A stretch of 64,000 bases of DNA. It comes from Malania oleifera. Lineage: Eukaryota > Streptophyta > Magnoliopsida > Santalales > Ximeniaceae. Every line of letters begins with the position of its first letter. Positions within the stretch are counted from its first letter, which is position 1. The notes under the pieces are model-generated. The model was not told where the DNA came from, searched no databases, and saw only the letters and a program-made list of their open reading frames with translations. Position numbers and translations under genes: made by a program. Below are positions 47,901 through 58,819 of the stretch, in pieces. The stretch lies in assembly GCF_029873635.1 (NCBI RefSeq), contig NC_080418.1:9753062-9817061 (forward strand), written 5' to 3'.

Positions 47901-48059
47901 ATCACAAAACCACCATCCCCAAATGAGATGGTTAAAATCGGAGCAGTGACCAATCGATGTTTCAACTCCTGGAAACTTTGCTCGCACTCATCGGTCCAAT
48001 CGAATCTCACACCCTTCCTCGTTAACCATGTTAGGGGGCCAGATAACTTAGAGAATCCC

Positions 48060-49500
48060 CCCACGAACTATCGGTAATACCCAGATAGTTCTAGGAAACT
48101 TCGAACATCCTACATGCTCTTAGGTTTCACCCAGTTAACTACTGCTTCTACCTTACCTGGATCAAATAAGATACCACCTCCTGATATGATATAGCCAAGA
48201 AATGTGACCTGCTTCAACCAGAACTCACATTTCTTCAACTTGGCATACAACTTCTTTTTCCGTAGTACCTGAAGTACCAAACTCAGATGATTTTCATGCT
48301 CTTCCGAACTCTTAGAATATACTAGAATATCGTCGATGAATACCATTACAAACTAATCTAGGTACTCAGGGAAAACCTGTTCATTAGGTTCACAAATACC
48401 TCCAGAACGTTAGTCAACCCAAAAGGCATGACTAGAAATTCATAGTGACCATATTTGGTTCGGAAAGTAGTCTTCACAACATCCTCAATCCTAACTTTTA
48501 CCTGATGACACCTTGACCATAGATCGATCTTCGAAAAGACCTATGTTCCCTGGAGCTGGTCAAACAAATTATCTATATGAGGCAACAGGTATCGGTTCTT
48601 CACTATTACCTTGTTGATCTCACTGTATCAATGCACATTCTCATTGACCCGTCCTTCTTCTTCACGAATAATACTGAAGGTCCCTAGGGCGAAACACTAG
48701 GTCGGATAAAGCCCTTATCTAGTAGTTCCTGCAACTACTCCTTTAACTCTCTAAGTTCAGCTGGAGCCATCCGATATGGAGCTTTAGAAATTGATGCCTT
48801 GCTTGACAGCAACTCAATAGCGAACTCTACCTCACGATCAGGAGGTAAACCTTATAAGTTTTCCGGGAATACATCCGAAAATTCATTAACCACTCGGGTA
48901 TATTCAAATTTCAGATCATCCTGTGGTGGTTCCTTCACACAAGCTAGGTACCCTTGACAATCATCCAAGAGTAACCTTCTCGCCTGTATAGCCGACAGAA
49001 TCTGTGGTGTTGCACGCACACACGACCCCACGAACTCATATTCTTGCTTCTCAGGAGGTCTAAACACCACCACTTTTCTACGACAGTCAATTACCGTAAA
49101 ACTGGAGGATAACCAATCCATCCCCAGTATAACATCAAACCCATACATATTGCATACTACCAAATTCACTGGTAGCGATCTTCCCTGAATTATCACTGGG
49201 CAGTTCCCTAACATCTTCCAACATATCATCACACTCCCAAACGATGTAGCCACAGACAACCCCTCATCCATCACTTGGGTTTCAACCCCACACATTTTCA
49301 CAAAATTCGCAGATATAAAGGAGTGGGTTGCTCCTGAAAAGAATAAAACAACAGCTTTATTTAAAAGTAGTAACATGGTACCTGTCACCACGTTGCCAGC
49401 GTGTTCTGCATCTGCTGGAGTAAGCGAGTACACCCTCGCCTGAGTTTTGTTTCGCCGTGGCACCTGATTCTGTCCCTTGTTCTGACTCGGTGTAGCCGTA
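48060..49500 (-). pseudogene. Chromovirus protease and reverse transcriptase, disrupted
   Basis: Frame 49463-48852 holds the retropepsin region. Its active-site motif reads LFFSGATHSFIS, with Phe where the catalytic Asp of D-S/T-G should be. Downstream, 48850-48110 holds RT: the FIDDILVYSK catalytic box is intact at about 48345-48310, but the codon three before Met in YLD-stop-FVM is TAG. The connection segment (LTWLTRKGVRFDWTDECE) lies at 48064-47822. The enzyme cannot be made as one chain. Confidence 0.87.
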
Positions 49501-49897
49501 CCAGTCTGTTGACCTTATAGGTCACACCTAGTTTTGATAATGACAAATTCTCAGGTATTTATGTGCAGGTTCTTATTGGCAAATACTCATATAGTGGCAT
49601 GTGGCAACCTAAAGAGAAGTGAAGACCCAGAAGATTATTTCTTTGTGTAATTTATATTATATGGGTCTGTAATAGTAATATAGGAACGGTCTGTAATAAT
49701 TAATGCATGACATGCATGTAGGAACTAAAGCTCAAAGACCGTAAAGACCTTAGGGTTGACCGATGCCAGGTTTTTTGGCGTACTTAAAAAGGCCTTAGAA
49801 ATGACCTTAGGTCCCACCACTTGCACATAAAAAAGTCCCCAACATATCAGGGGAATCAAATCAAGGCTAAAATGAACTGAATGGAAAATGTTGAGAG

Positions 49898-50262
49898 GGC
49901 TCGGGCGACCGAACCCAAGCCATGTAAAACGGCTCGGGCGACCGAACAAGTCAACATGTTGACTTTGTGTTCGGACACCCGAACTCATTTTGAAAGTATC
50001 TTCCTCGGGCACCTGAAGTTATGTTAGAGCACTTTTCAACCACTCAGGCGACCAAACGACACGTTCAAATTGGGCTCGAGCGACCGAACTGGTCAATTCA
50101 GTTAACCAAACTTTGTACCATGCACCCAAACCGCGCGGCAAATGCTACTGACTTTTGTTTGGGCTACCGAACCTACACACGGGTGACCAAACTGTTTAAA
50201 ATGGGCTTTTCAAGATGAGTCTATTCGGGAGACCGAACCTCGGTTCAGCCACCTGAATCTCG
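49898..50262 (+). repeat. Array of about 12 GGGCGACCGAACC motifs, copy 2
   Basis: CTCGGGCGACCGAACC-type units recur about every 30 bp. In this copy the left half of the palindrome has drifted from GGTCGACC to GGGCGACC, while the right half GACCGAAC is kept. Confidence 0.82.
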
Positions 50263-50357
50263 TGGGTAAATTTATTTTCTATTGGGGTTAAAATTAAGTA
50301 AACAGGGTTAATTTTGCTAAACTTTTTTAAAAAAATTTAAGAATACCCTGTGTGTCC

Positions 50358-50368
50358 CCCAACGGTCA
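50358..50368 (+). promoter_or_regulatory. MSA-type MYB site in LTR promoter, copy 2
   Basis: CCCAACGGTCA, 11/11 to YCYAACGGYYA, about 15 bp upstream of CTATATATAGG (50383-50393). Confidence 0.55.
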
Positions 50369-51538
50369 TAATTTACCCTTTCTCTATATATAGGGGTTCA
50401 TTTGCTCTGATTAGAGATGATTAGCAAATAGGATTAGACAAAAAATCTCTCAAATTTCCAAAACCCTATTTGTTCATTCCCAGCCCATACACTTATAATA
50501 CATCCATTCTTTTGAGAAATATAGTTGTGTGAGTGTTTTATTGATTATTCCATCTTGCTAAAAAACCCTCACTTGCTCTTATGCTTGTCATTTTGATATT
50601 GAGGGTTTAGCTTTATTTTTCCCTCGATTTCATTTGATAAATCTTTGGTTGGGAAAAATCATATAGCTAAGTGAGTTTGCATTATCATTGCAATACTCAT
50701 TTGGGCTTATTCTTTTGTGTGCAAAAATATTTTTCAAAGCTAGATTTCAAACAACTCTTATGCTAAATACATTTGAGAAAATATTTTTGAGGTTGTTTGA
50801 ATACTTCAATTGGCATCTTTGAAACCCTAATCTGTGGTTGAGATATAGTTGATCTGGTTTTTAAAGAAATAGCTTGTTAGAACACTCTTGAGCATACTTG
50901 TAATTATTCCTTGCTGAGTGTTGATTGCACACGTAAAGCACCGAGCTTATAGTTCATACATGTTGAGGTGTGTTGATTATTGCATGTGCTGCATTGGTAC
51001 ATAATCTGCTTGTTTAGAAGTGCCTTGATTGTACCAAAATTTTATACATATTATTATATTTCCAGGCGTGGCCTGAGGGGGTGGTAATCCAGCCTGGGAA
51101 GGATTGTGTAAAGGTTGGGGTCAGCCATGTGAATTTGACTTAGGACCTTCTCCGCCCCGCAAGGAGAGTTTGTAAAGGTTGAGGTCAACCCTGTGCTAAT
51201 TAACCTAGTTGTATTAGGTGCTGTTCCACCCATTAAGTGAGCCATTAGTGGAATCCTCGGGCTTGCGAGTTAGAGGCGGGGACGTAGGTACAGTTGGTCG
51301 AACCCCGATAACATATCATGTGTCTGTTTATATTTCCGCACTTTCTATTTACCGCACATGTATGCTATTGTGTGAATGACACGCATGATTTAAATTTTGC
51401 ATATTATACTTATCTGCACATTTGGGTAGATAGACCTAGGTTGTGAATGTACTATTGTTGAACTAGTTTAACCTAGGAGAAAAAGTTTTAAATTCCAATT
51501 CACCCCCCTCTTGGGAATACACCAAAGCTAACACAGTC

Positions 51539-52462
51539 ATCTATGTAGGATAGTTTTGGGATACATGGCTCGGTTTTCCACAACGGTAACAGTTACCCAT
51601 GAATGGCTGGCACTCCCCATCATGCCACTTACGACACTTGGCACAACGCTCGCAAGATGGATCCCCTTGCAGACCTTGTCGTTCCATATTCTAGAGATTT
51701 CTTGAACCATAGTTCCTCTTCTTCCATTGTCCTTGTCTAGAACCAGAAGGTACCGGCCTCTTCTTCTGATCTTGTGCCACCTCATCCTCCCAGAGACTAG
51801 CCTCAACTATGGCGACTTTCTCCACTAGAACTGAAAACTCTTGAATCTGTATCATTCCTACTAGCCTACGGATGTCTTTCCCCAGACCCTTCTAGAACTT
51901 TCGAGTTTTTTCGTACTCGTTCGAGATCATACACGGCGCAAAGCAAGACAACTCGATGTATCTAGCTGCAGAACTTTGCACGGTCAGGGTCCCCTGAGTT
52001 AGACTCGAGAACTCGTTTGCCTTTGTGTTACGAATGGAAGCCAGAAAGTATCTCTCAAAGAAAACCTCCTTAAAGAGGCCCCACGTCATCTTAGATGAAT
52101 CCGCTCTCTGCTCCTCAAGTAGACTCATAGCGACCCACCACCTCTCAGCTTCTCCTGCCAATTGAAACATAGCATAGAGAACTTTCTGCTCGTTGGTGCA
52201 ATGCAGAACTTTCAGTATCTTTTCTATCTTTTGCACCTAGTTCTCTGCTACAATCGGGTCGGATCCCTAGTAAACGTCAAAGGATGCATACGGGTGAACT
52301 TCTCAATAATGCAACCCGCAGCTGTTGGTGGACGCTCCCGTCCCCTAAAATTTTGCCCGATGTCTTGCATAATGTGCTGGTAAAACCACAAGGCATGGAA
52401 GTCAACCCTTCACTCACAGTCCCCTCCAAACTACTATTTTAGTTGCTATCTTTGGGATCCAT
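51539..52462 (-). pseudogene. Chromovirus gag, disrupted
   Basis: The start (MDPKDSN) at 52462 is followed by an in-frame stop after seven codons. Frame 52236-51892 is the retrotransposon gag core (VLHCTNEQKVLYAMFQLAGE, AERWW, FKEVFFERYF). A CCHC-type knuckle (CYRCGKPSH) lies near 51590-51550. A solo LTR inserted at 49507-51533 separates gag from protease. Confidence 0.85.
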
Positions 52463-53029
52463 ACTGAAAATAGTATAGGAATAAATTAGCATTCCTATAT
52501 CATAGCACAGTTAACACAATCATTGCAGCATAATCATGTTAAACTCTAGACTCTCAGGCCTAGGTCTGCCCTACTGCACAAACATGAAACCATCAATGGT
52601 TTGCCGTGATTTTACTGAAATGGTCATTCCAGGATGTTAACCTTATAGGTCACATCCAATTTTGATTATAAAAAATACTCTTGGTACTAATGGTTGTACT
52701 GAGAATTGTATGCATGATCACCTTGTGCGCGCTTAAGGACTAAGAGACATATTATGATGGCGTGCAGTGTTCATACCAAAGAATGAAGATCTATGTATCG
52801 TAATTTATATTTATTTGCTTAGTTCTTCATTCTGGGTTGTAATTTATTATGAATTGTGCGTGTATGACTTGTAATAATTTGCATCATGCATGGTAGGTAG
52901 GTATGCTAAAAACTACCATAGTTGGACCTTAGGTACCTACATTAAGGACACAAGTCCCCAACATCACTTATCTTAATCAGGGGAATCAAAATAAGGTTAA
53001 AATGCACTTGATAAGAAAAGTTGAGAGGG

Positions 53030-53392
53030 TTCGGGCGACCGAACCTTTGCTATGTAAAGCGGCCCGAGCGACCAAACTAGTCAACATACACTTGGTCTTC
53101 GAGCACCTGAACCTATTTTAAACGTACCTTCCTCAGGCACCTGAAAGCCTGTCAGGGCACTTTTCAACTACTCAGGCGATTGACATTTCATGTTCAAAAG
53201 GAGGCTCGGGTGACCGAACTGCCTGGTTTGGTTAACCGAATTGTGAGTCAGGCACCCGAATTATCGAACATTTACTACTGACTTTGTTTCAGCCGACCGA
53301 CTCATCTTTCAGGCGCTCGAACCTCTAAAAGTTGAATTTTTGACTATGTCTGTTTGGGCACCCGATCCTTTGGTCAGGCATCCGAACCTCGC
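53030..53392 (+). repeat. Array of about 12 GGGCGACCGAACC motifs, copy 3
   Basis: Same arrangement as copy 2, starting TTCGGGCGACCGAACC and ending CAGGCATCCGAACC, with more diverged units in the middle. Confidence 0.8.
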
Positions 53393-53487
53393 GGGTTAAA
53401 ATAATTTTTACCGAATTTTTAAATGGGGTGAAAAGGGTTAATATTCTTAATGGTCTTTTAAAAAAATATAATTATACCCACTTTGTC

Positions 53488-53498
53488 CCCAACGGTCA
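53488..53498 (+). promoter_or_regulatory. MSA-type MYB site in LTR promoter, copy 3
   Basis: CCCAACGGTCA, identical to copies 1 and 2, 16 bp upstream of a TGTATATAC TATA-like site, although the surrounding sequence has diverged. Confidence 0.55.
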
Positions 53499-55780
53499 AA
53501 AATTCCTCCTTGCCTGTATATACTCATTCATTTGTCATAATTAGCAAGGATTAGAAAACTTGATTAAGAAAAAATTCTCTCAACTTTCAAAAACCCTATA
53601 TTAGCCAAACATCACTTCCAAACACTCACAAACTCTTCACTCTTGATTTCTCAAAAGCATTGTGAGTATCTTGTAAGGCTAGTGTGCTTAATCACATTTG
53701 CTAGAACTCTCATTTACTTTGTTGCTTGATCGATTTTCTAAGAGAGTTCAGCATTAAAGTTTTTCCACCGGTTTCATTTGATAAACCTAGAGTGGAAAGA
53801 CTTTGAGGGTTGTGGTTCTTGCATTGTTGGTGCAAGATACCTAAACCTAGATTTTGTGTGTGCAAAAATCCTTTTCAAGCTATTGCTTCAAACAACTCTA
53901 TTGTGCTTTGAATATTAGAATATATTATTGAGTTTGTTTGCTTGAACTTGCTTAGCATATTTTGAAACCCTGATTTGATATTGTATTATTCACATAGTGT
54001 GTTTCAAATATTGCTTGGGTATACACTCTAAATCTGAACTGAAAACTTATACGTGAAGGAGTGTTTAGCACACATTAGAGCATTGAGCATATTTACATAT
54101 CATTCATGCTTGCATTATTGATTGAACTATACTGGTGCACACATCTGCTCGTCTAGAAGCAAATTTTCGTGTACGAACATTTTATACACATTGGTTGTAT
54201 TCTAGGCAAGGGCCTGAAGAGGGAGACTAGCCCTGTGGAATAGTTCTAGACTGGCTTAGACCCGGTTAGGTAAGCTAGGTGTGCTATCCTGTTAAGGTGT
54301 ATCAGTTGAGGTCAGCTCCTTGAATTGACCTGGTTGTATTAGGTACCGCTCCACCCATTTAAGTAAACATTTTAGTGGTAATCCTTGTGCTAGTGTGGCC
54401 AAGGCAAGGACGTAGGTACAGTTGGCTGAACCCCGATAACATATTGTGCTTGTTCTTTACATTTCCACACTTTATCTTTATTGCATGTGTGTGCTTATCT
54501 ATTGATTGTATAGACTAACTCTAGGTTGGATTATACTACTGATTAAACTGTCAACCTAGGTAATAAATTTTAAATACCCAATTCACCCCCCTCTTGGGGT
54601 TGCGCCAAAGCTAACACAGGAAAAACACAGAACACTGTCAATGAATCCATGTCTAGCTACAAGACAACCCTCAACCTACTCTACCCATTCCCTACATCCT
54701 ATACTCTGGTATGTTCACAAAATCACGCCTAACCAAGTCTACAAAACCAAACAACCTGGTTAGGTCTGATACCAAGCTGTCATGCGAACCCGCAGATGGG
54801 CCCCAGGGTGTGATTTAGTAACCTAACATGTCCCTATATCATACAATCGTTCATGAGACTATACAATGTAAGGGTCCGACCCTGTACAATTCACATATAC
54901 ACTATACATATTCACATACACGTACATACACATCACATACGCAATAGAAATGTTCTTTTTAATACATACAATGTACCATACTAGAGTCTATACGTAACCA
55001 GAGTCTACACTCCAAAATACAGTACATACCCCGGGTGTCTACAAAACCCAACAATGACAACCTAGTTACAAAATCAGTACTTACACAAGTACTATACGAG
55101 GCAAACCGATAACCACGCTCCCAAACACTAGGACGCTAGTTTCGGCTACTCGAAGGACCTGAAACACGTTTGTATAATCGGGGTGAGACACCTCTTAGTA
55201 AAGAAGAAATAGGTTATATCAGTGTGTGACACATAAGTGTTATTTCGACATAAAACATACCACAAAACAGTTCTAGTATTTTCACAATGCAGTTCCAGTA
55301 TACATCTCACCAAACATACGGTCAGTGTCGTCACACTCTTCAGCCTAAGTCGGGCCGCATTACACGGAGCACCCAATAAAATGGCATTAGCCGAAGCCCC
55401 ATAGCGATATCGTTGCTAATACGGTGTCAAAACACCCATCGGTGACCAACTGGTATACAGGTGGTATTTCAAACCCTCAGATATAGAGTCGAACACTCTT
55501 GCCCACGGTATGTAGCCGAGACATGGTAATTTCATAAAACCTGGAACATTTTGGAACTCATGTTCCTATACCTCTCAGCTTACGATAATTAGCCGTCACG
55601 GCTGTTTCACAAAACCTGAAACATTTTACATACAACAGTTCATTCCACACTTAATTGGGTATACAACAAATCATATCTTTTTCAATTCGAGAATATAGTT
55701 TAATTTAAATATAGTTATGGTCATCTCGATACCACAATTTATACAAACATACGTTTTCAAACATAAATGGAGATGATACC

Positions 55781-57758
55781 TGTGACAACCCGAATAATAA
55801 TGGGATTTAAATAATAAAGAGGAAGGGAAATGGAAACAGTAACAGAAAGAGGAAGTTGACTAAAGCGTTCGTCGACGACATTGCACTTTGGGAGTATTAA
55901 TCGAGGGAAATCATCAGGTCCTCGTTGATGAACACAGGGGATTCGTCGACGAGGGTATAAGAGGGCCTCGTCGACGAAGCCAAATTTCATCAACGAGAAG
56001 ATACTGAGAGAGGGTTTTGTGGGAGTCTGAATTTCGTCGACGAAGGTGTAAGTTTGTCGACGAACTTTCTTCAGGACTTGTCGACAAGGTGACGTGCCTC
56101 GTTGACAAATCTGATCCTATAAATAGTAGAAATCCAGATTTAAACATAAAAATTAAGAAATCCCTCACTCACTCTCTCCCTTCGATTTCGGGCCGGATTT
56201 TCTCCGGTTCGAGGATCTGAAGCCACCACGACGCTCCTAGAGAAGTTCTCTGCATATCTGCTAGAGCGGATCGTTGGTGGAACCCCGTTGAAAATCATTC
56301 CTGAGTTGAGGTAAGACTTTTTATGCCGAATTTGGTCCTACTGTAGTTATAGGAAATGATATTCGCCTAAAAATATTGAAGTTTAGTATTGGGAGTTTTA
56401 ATTTTCAGGGTATAGATTAGGAAATCCTACGGGTGTGAGACCAGAATTTATAGGGGCTTTTCTTAGTAGTCAGGTAAGGGAATAAACAAAAGTAGTTATT
56501 TTCCATACAAATTATTATTATGTATGAGTAAATTTATTTTCAGGAGAGCATGTATTATATCTGTATATTACAAAGGAAATGCACGTTTGGGAAAATACTG
56601 CTATTATGTTAAAATGTATATATATGTATGGGATGCTAGAAATTATGATTTTTAGAATACAATGTATGACTTTATACAACAAATGTGTGGCATGAATATT
56701 ACTTTACGTGAAATGTATTACGATATGACTTTGTTACGAATGAAACATGTTTTCAGGAATATGAAATGTTATAGTGTAAAATGATGTTGAAAATACATGA
56801 TAATTGATTTATTTTCAGAATGATATTTATGAAATGATTTCAACGCGAGGTCGTATTTATGAAATGTTTGGCACGAGGCCATATATATGGAATGATTTCG
56901 GTGCGAGGCCGTATTTATGAAATGATGAAAAATGCTATAATCTTATGTATTATATGTTATCAGAAACCGGATGTTAGTTTAGTTCAGTTTAGGAGCACGG
57001 TACCGTAGCTTATAGATCAAATACTATGATCAGATTGGTGCTAACCATCCCACGAGGGGGTGGGAGATAGATAGTCGATGTGGCTTTCAGTGTAGAGTGT
57101 GGACGTCCACCTGACAGTCCGGACTAGGGTGTGGCAGGCCCATCGTACTTATAGATATTTTTGACTCGACAGTGATCAGCCAGCCATTATCGGGTCTCGC
57201 CTTCGGGCTACACAACCCGTCATAGGGGGTTATACATGACATCAGCTAACTATTCATCCTGGGTGTGTTTTCAGTATTATTAGCTATAACAGACATTTCA
57301 TGATCAGTATGAATTATTAGAAAATATGAAAGTATATGATCATTCCACCATGTTATGATGTATGTTTTTAGATATATGAAATGTACTGAGTATGTATAAC
57401 AACAATAAATATTTATGTTGCCACACAACTGTATTTAGTTTATTTTTCCTTACTGAGAAGTGTCTCACCCTCGAATTTAATTAATTTTTCAAGAGACTCA
57501 GAGAGACCGGCGGGTCGTGGCCGCCGTTGAGTTGTCCTAGATGTATTTTTGATATTTTGAGGTTGTATATATAAATTCAGTATTTTGGAGATATAATAGA
57601 CTCTAGTATTACGAAATTATTAGTTGATGAATGTGATTTACATTTACTGCTACCTAAGTTCCACTGTGTATGACAGGTGTCCCCGCTACCCCCGGATTTG
57701 GGTTGACTATTTTATTTATTATGTTTCATAATATATTAAGATTTTTGAGGCTGTTACA
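55781..57758 (+). mobile_element. Chromovirus-type solo LTR nested in the chromovirus LTR
   Basis: 1,978 bp, TGTGACAACCCGAATAATAA to GAGGCTGTTACA, perfect target duplication ATACC (55776-55780 and 57759-57763). Same layout as the LTR at 41703: GA-rich start, nine-motif array (55869-56108), GTGACGTG, TATAAATAG (56118-56126), GC hairpin units near 56840-56915, ACAACCCGTCATAGGGGGT, and TTACTGAGAAGTGTCTCACC. Confidence 0.9.
55869..56108 (+). repeat. TCGTCGACGA array upstream of TATA (LTR 55781-57758)
   Basis: About nine variants occur in 240 bp; four keep GTCGACGA intact and the rest differ mainly by C to T or G to A changes in the CG steps. TATAAATAG follows 10 bp after the last. Confidence 0.85.
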
Positions 57759-58220
57759 ATACCCGAAACCCCCAATTTTCCTAGAACTGTAACCTGAAAA
57801 TCTTGTATTTTCACCTGATATATTTTCCCAAATAAGTAGTCAAAACATACGTAGAATCGTAGACTACAGTTTTACTGATTCAGATTACAAAAATAACTGA
57901 TATAAATAGAATCTCCTTACCTTTCCCCGAATACCAAAACACAAACTCTACGGCTCCAAAACTACGAATCGAGTTCCCAAAACCTAAACATTAAAGAACT
58001 ATATTTCACTATAATTTTCACTACTACATATATACCGAAACGAAAAAGAAATCGGACTCTCACCTTGATTTTAGGTCAAAACCCGAAAATCCTAAAAATG
58101 AAGATCTGGTCCGCTATCCTCGAAGAGATTCTCCTCCTTATCCACGTAGAAATGCTAGATCGTTGATTTGGGTAACGAATGGCCCGAAACCTTAAAGAAA
58201 GGGAGAGTGTGTTCGAGTTC

Positions 58221-58273
<53 letters not shown>

Positions 58274-58819
58274 TTGGTTTCTTAAACCAAGTTGACCCGA
58301 CCAGCCTCGTCGACAAGACGACGTCCTCGTCAACGAGCCACAGAAAGAAATTCATCGACGTCAAGGTAGACTCGTCGACGAGCCTGAGATTTCAGAATTT
58401 CCCAAAGTCCCTCGATATCTCCTCGTTGACGAGCTACTAAATTTCGTCGCCGAGCTACACAAGAGACTTCGTTGATGAACCTTGCTGATTTTTACCTTTT
58501 AAATTTTTCTTCCCTTTTCTTATTTATTTAATACACCTATCTCGGGTCGGGTTCTTACAGGATACATGTAGGGGAAACAAAAAAAATGGGAGTGCTTGCC
58601 GAAACTCCTATTTAATTAGTTTTTATTTAATTTACTTAATTATTTAATTAATTAATTTTTTTTGAAATCATTACATCCTCTGCGTCTACTTTGTTTATCT
58701 TATGAAATTCCATTTTAATTAGACCAACCTCCAAGGAGCGACTGAACCGCAATGGTTTCTGAGCACTCGCTTAGACAAGGTCTTTCTTAGTCATCAATCA
58801 TGGAATCAAGGATCCTAAC

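Larger units (their letters stand above)
49507..51533 (+). mobile_element. Copia-like solo LTR, copy 2
   Basis: 2,027 bp, TGTTGACCTTATAGGTC to AAAGCTAACA, perfect target duplication CAGTC (49502-49506 and 51534-51538). It sits between the gag and protease parts of the chromovirus. It shares layout with copies 1 and 3, including the 12-motif array, MSA site, TATATATAGG and the CACCCCCCTCTTGGG end. Confidence 0.9.
52635..54616 (+). mobile_element. Copia-like solo LTR, copy 3
   Basis: 1,982 bp, TGTTAACCTTATAGGTC to AAAGCTAACA, perfect target duplication CAGGA (52630-52634 and 54617-54621). It lies between the chromovirus primer site and gag. Same family and orientation as copies 1 and 2. Confidence 0.9.
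44057..58559 (-). mobile_element. Tekay-like Ty3/gypsy chromovirus with three nested LTRs
   Basis: The LTRs are 44057-45915 and 54778-58559 (the latter interrupted), with perfect target duplication GGATA (44052-44056 and 58560-58564). On the minus strand the LTR starts TGTAAGAACCCGACCCGAG. The purine tract TGAGGGGAGG lies at 45916-45926, and the primer site TTGGTATCAGACC lies just inside the right LTR (about 54762-54775). The coding order is gag, protease, RT, RNase H, integrase and a C-terminal chromodomain, as in plant chromoviruses. Removing three solo LTRs leaves about 8.5 kb. It is inactivated by stops and frame breaks. Confidence 0.93.
54778..58559 (-). repeat. 5' LTR of the chromovirus, split by a solo LTR
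   Basis: 54778-55780 and 57764-58559 together form about 1.8 kb matching 44057-45915. The insert 55781-57758 carries its own target duplication. A (GA)n tract lies at 58222-58270 and the motif array at 58303-58480. Confidence 0.9.
40314..58675 (-). mobile_element. Old chromovirus-type LTR split by nested insertions
   Basis: The sequence beginning TGTAAGGACCCGAACCCG at 40314 continues through 41702, resumes at 43798-44056, and resumes again at 58565-58675, where it ends GAAATCATTACA. Removing the two insertions by their target duplications leaves an LTR of about 1.76 kb. It has the CATGACTGGGTTGTGCGATC block (41039-41058) and a minus-strand TATAAATAGG (43908-43918). The flanks do not form a target duplication, and TCCTCTGCG after 58675 could be a purine tract on the minus strand. 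It is therefore more likely the 3' LTR of a ruined element than a solo LTR. Confidence 0.65.
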
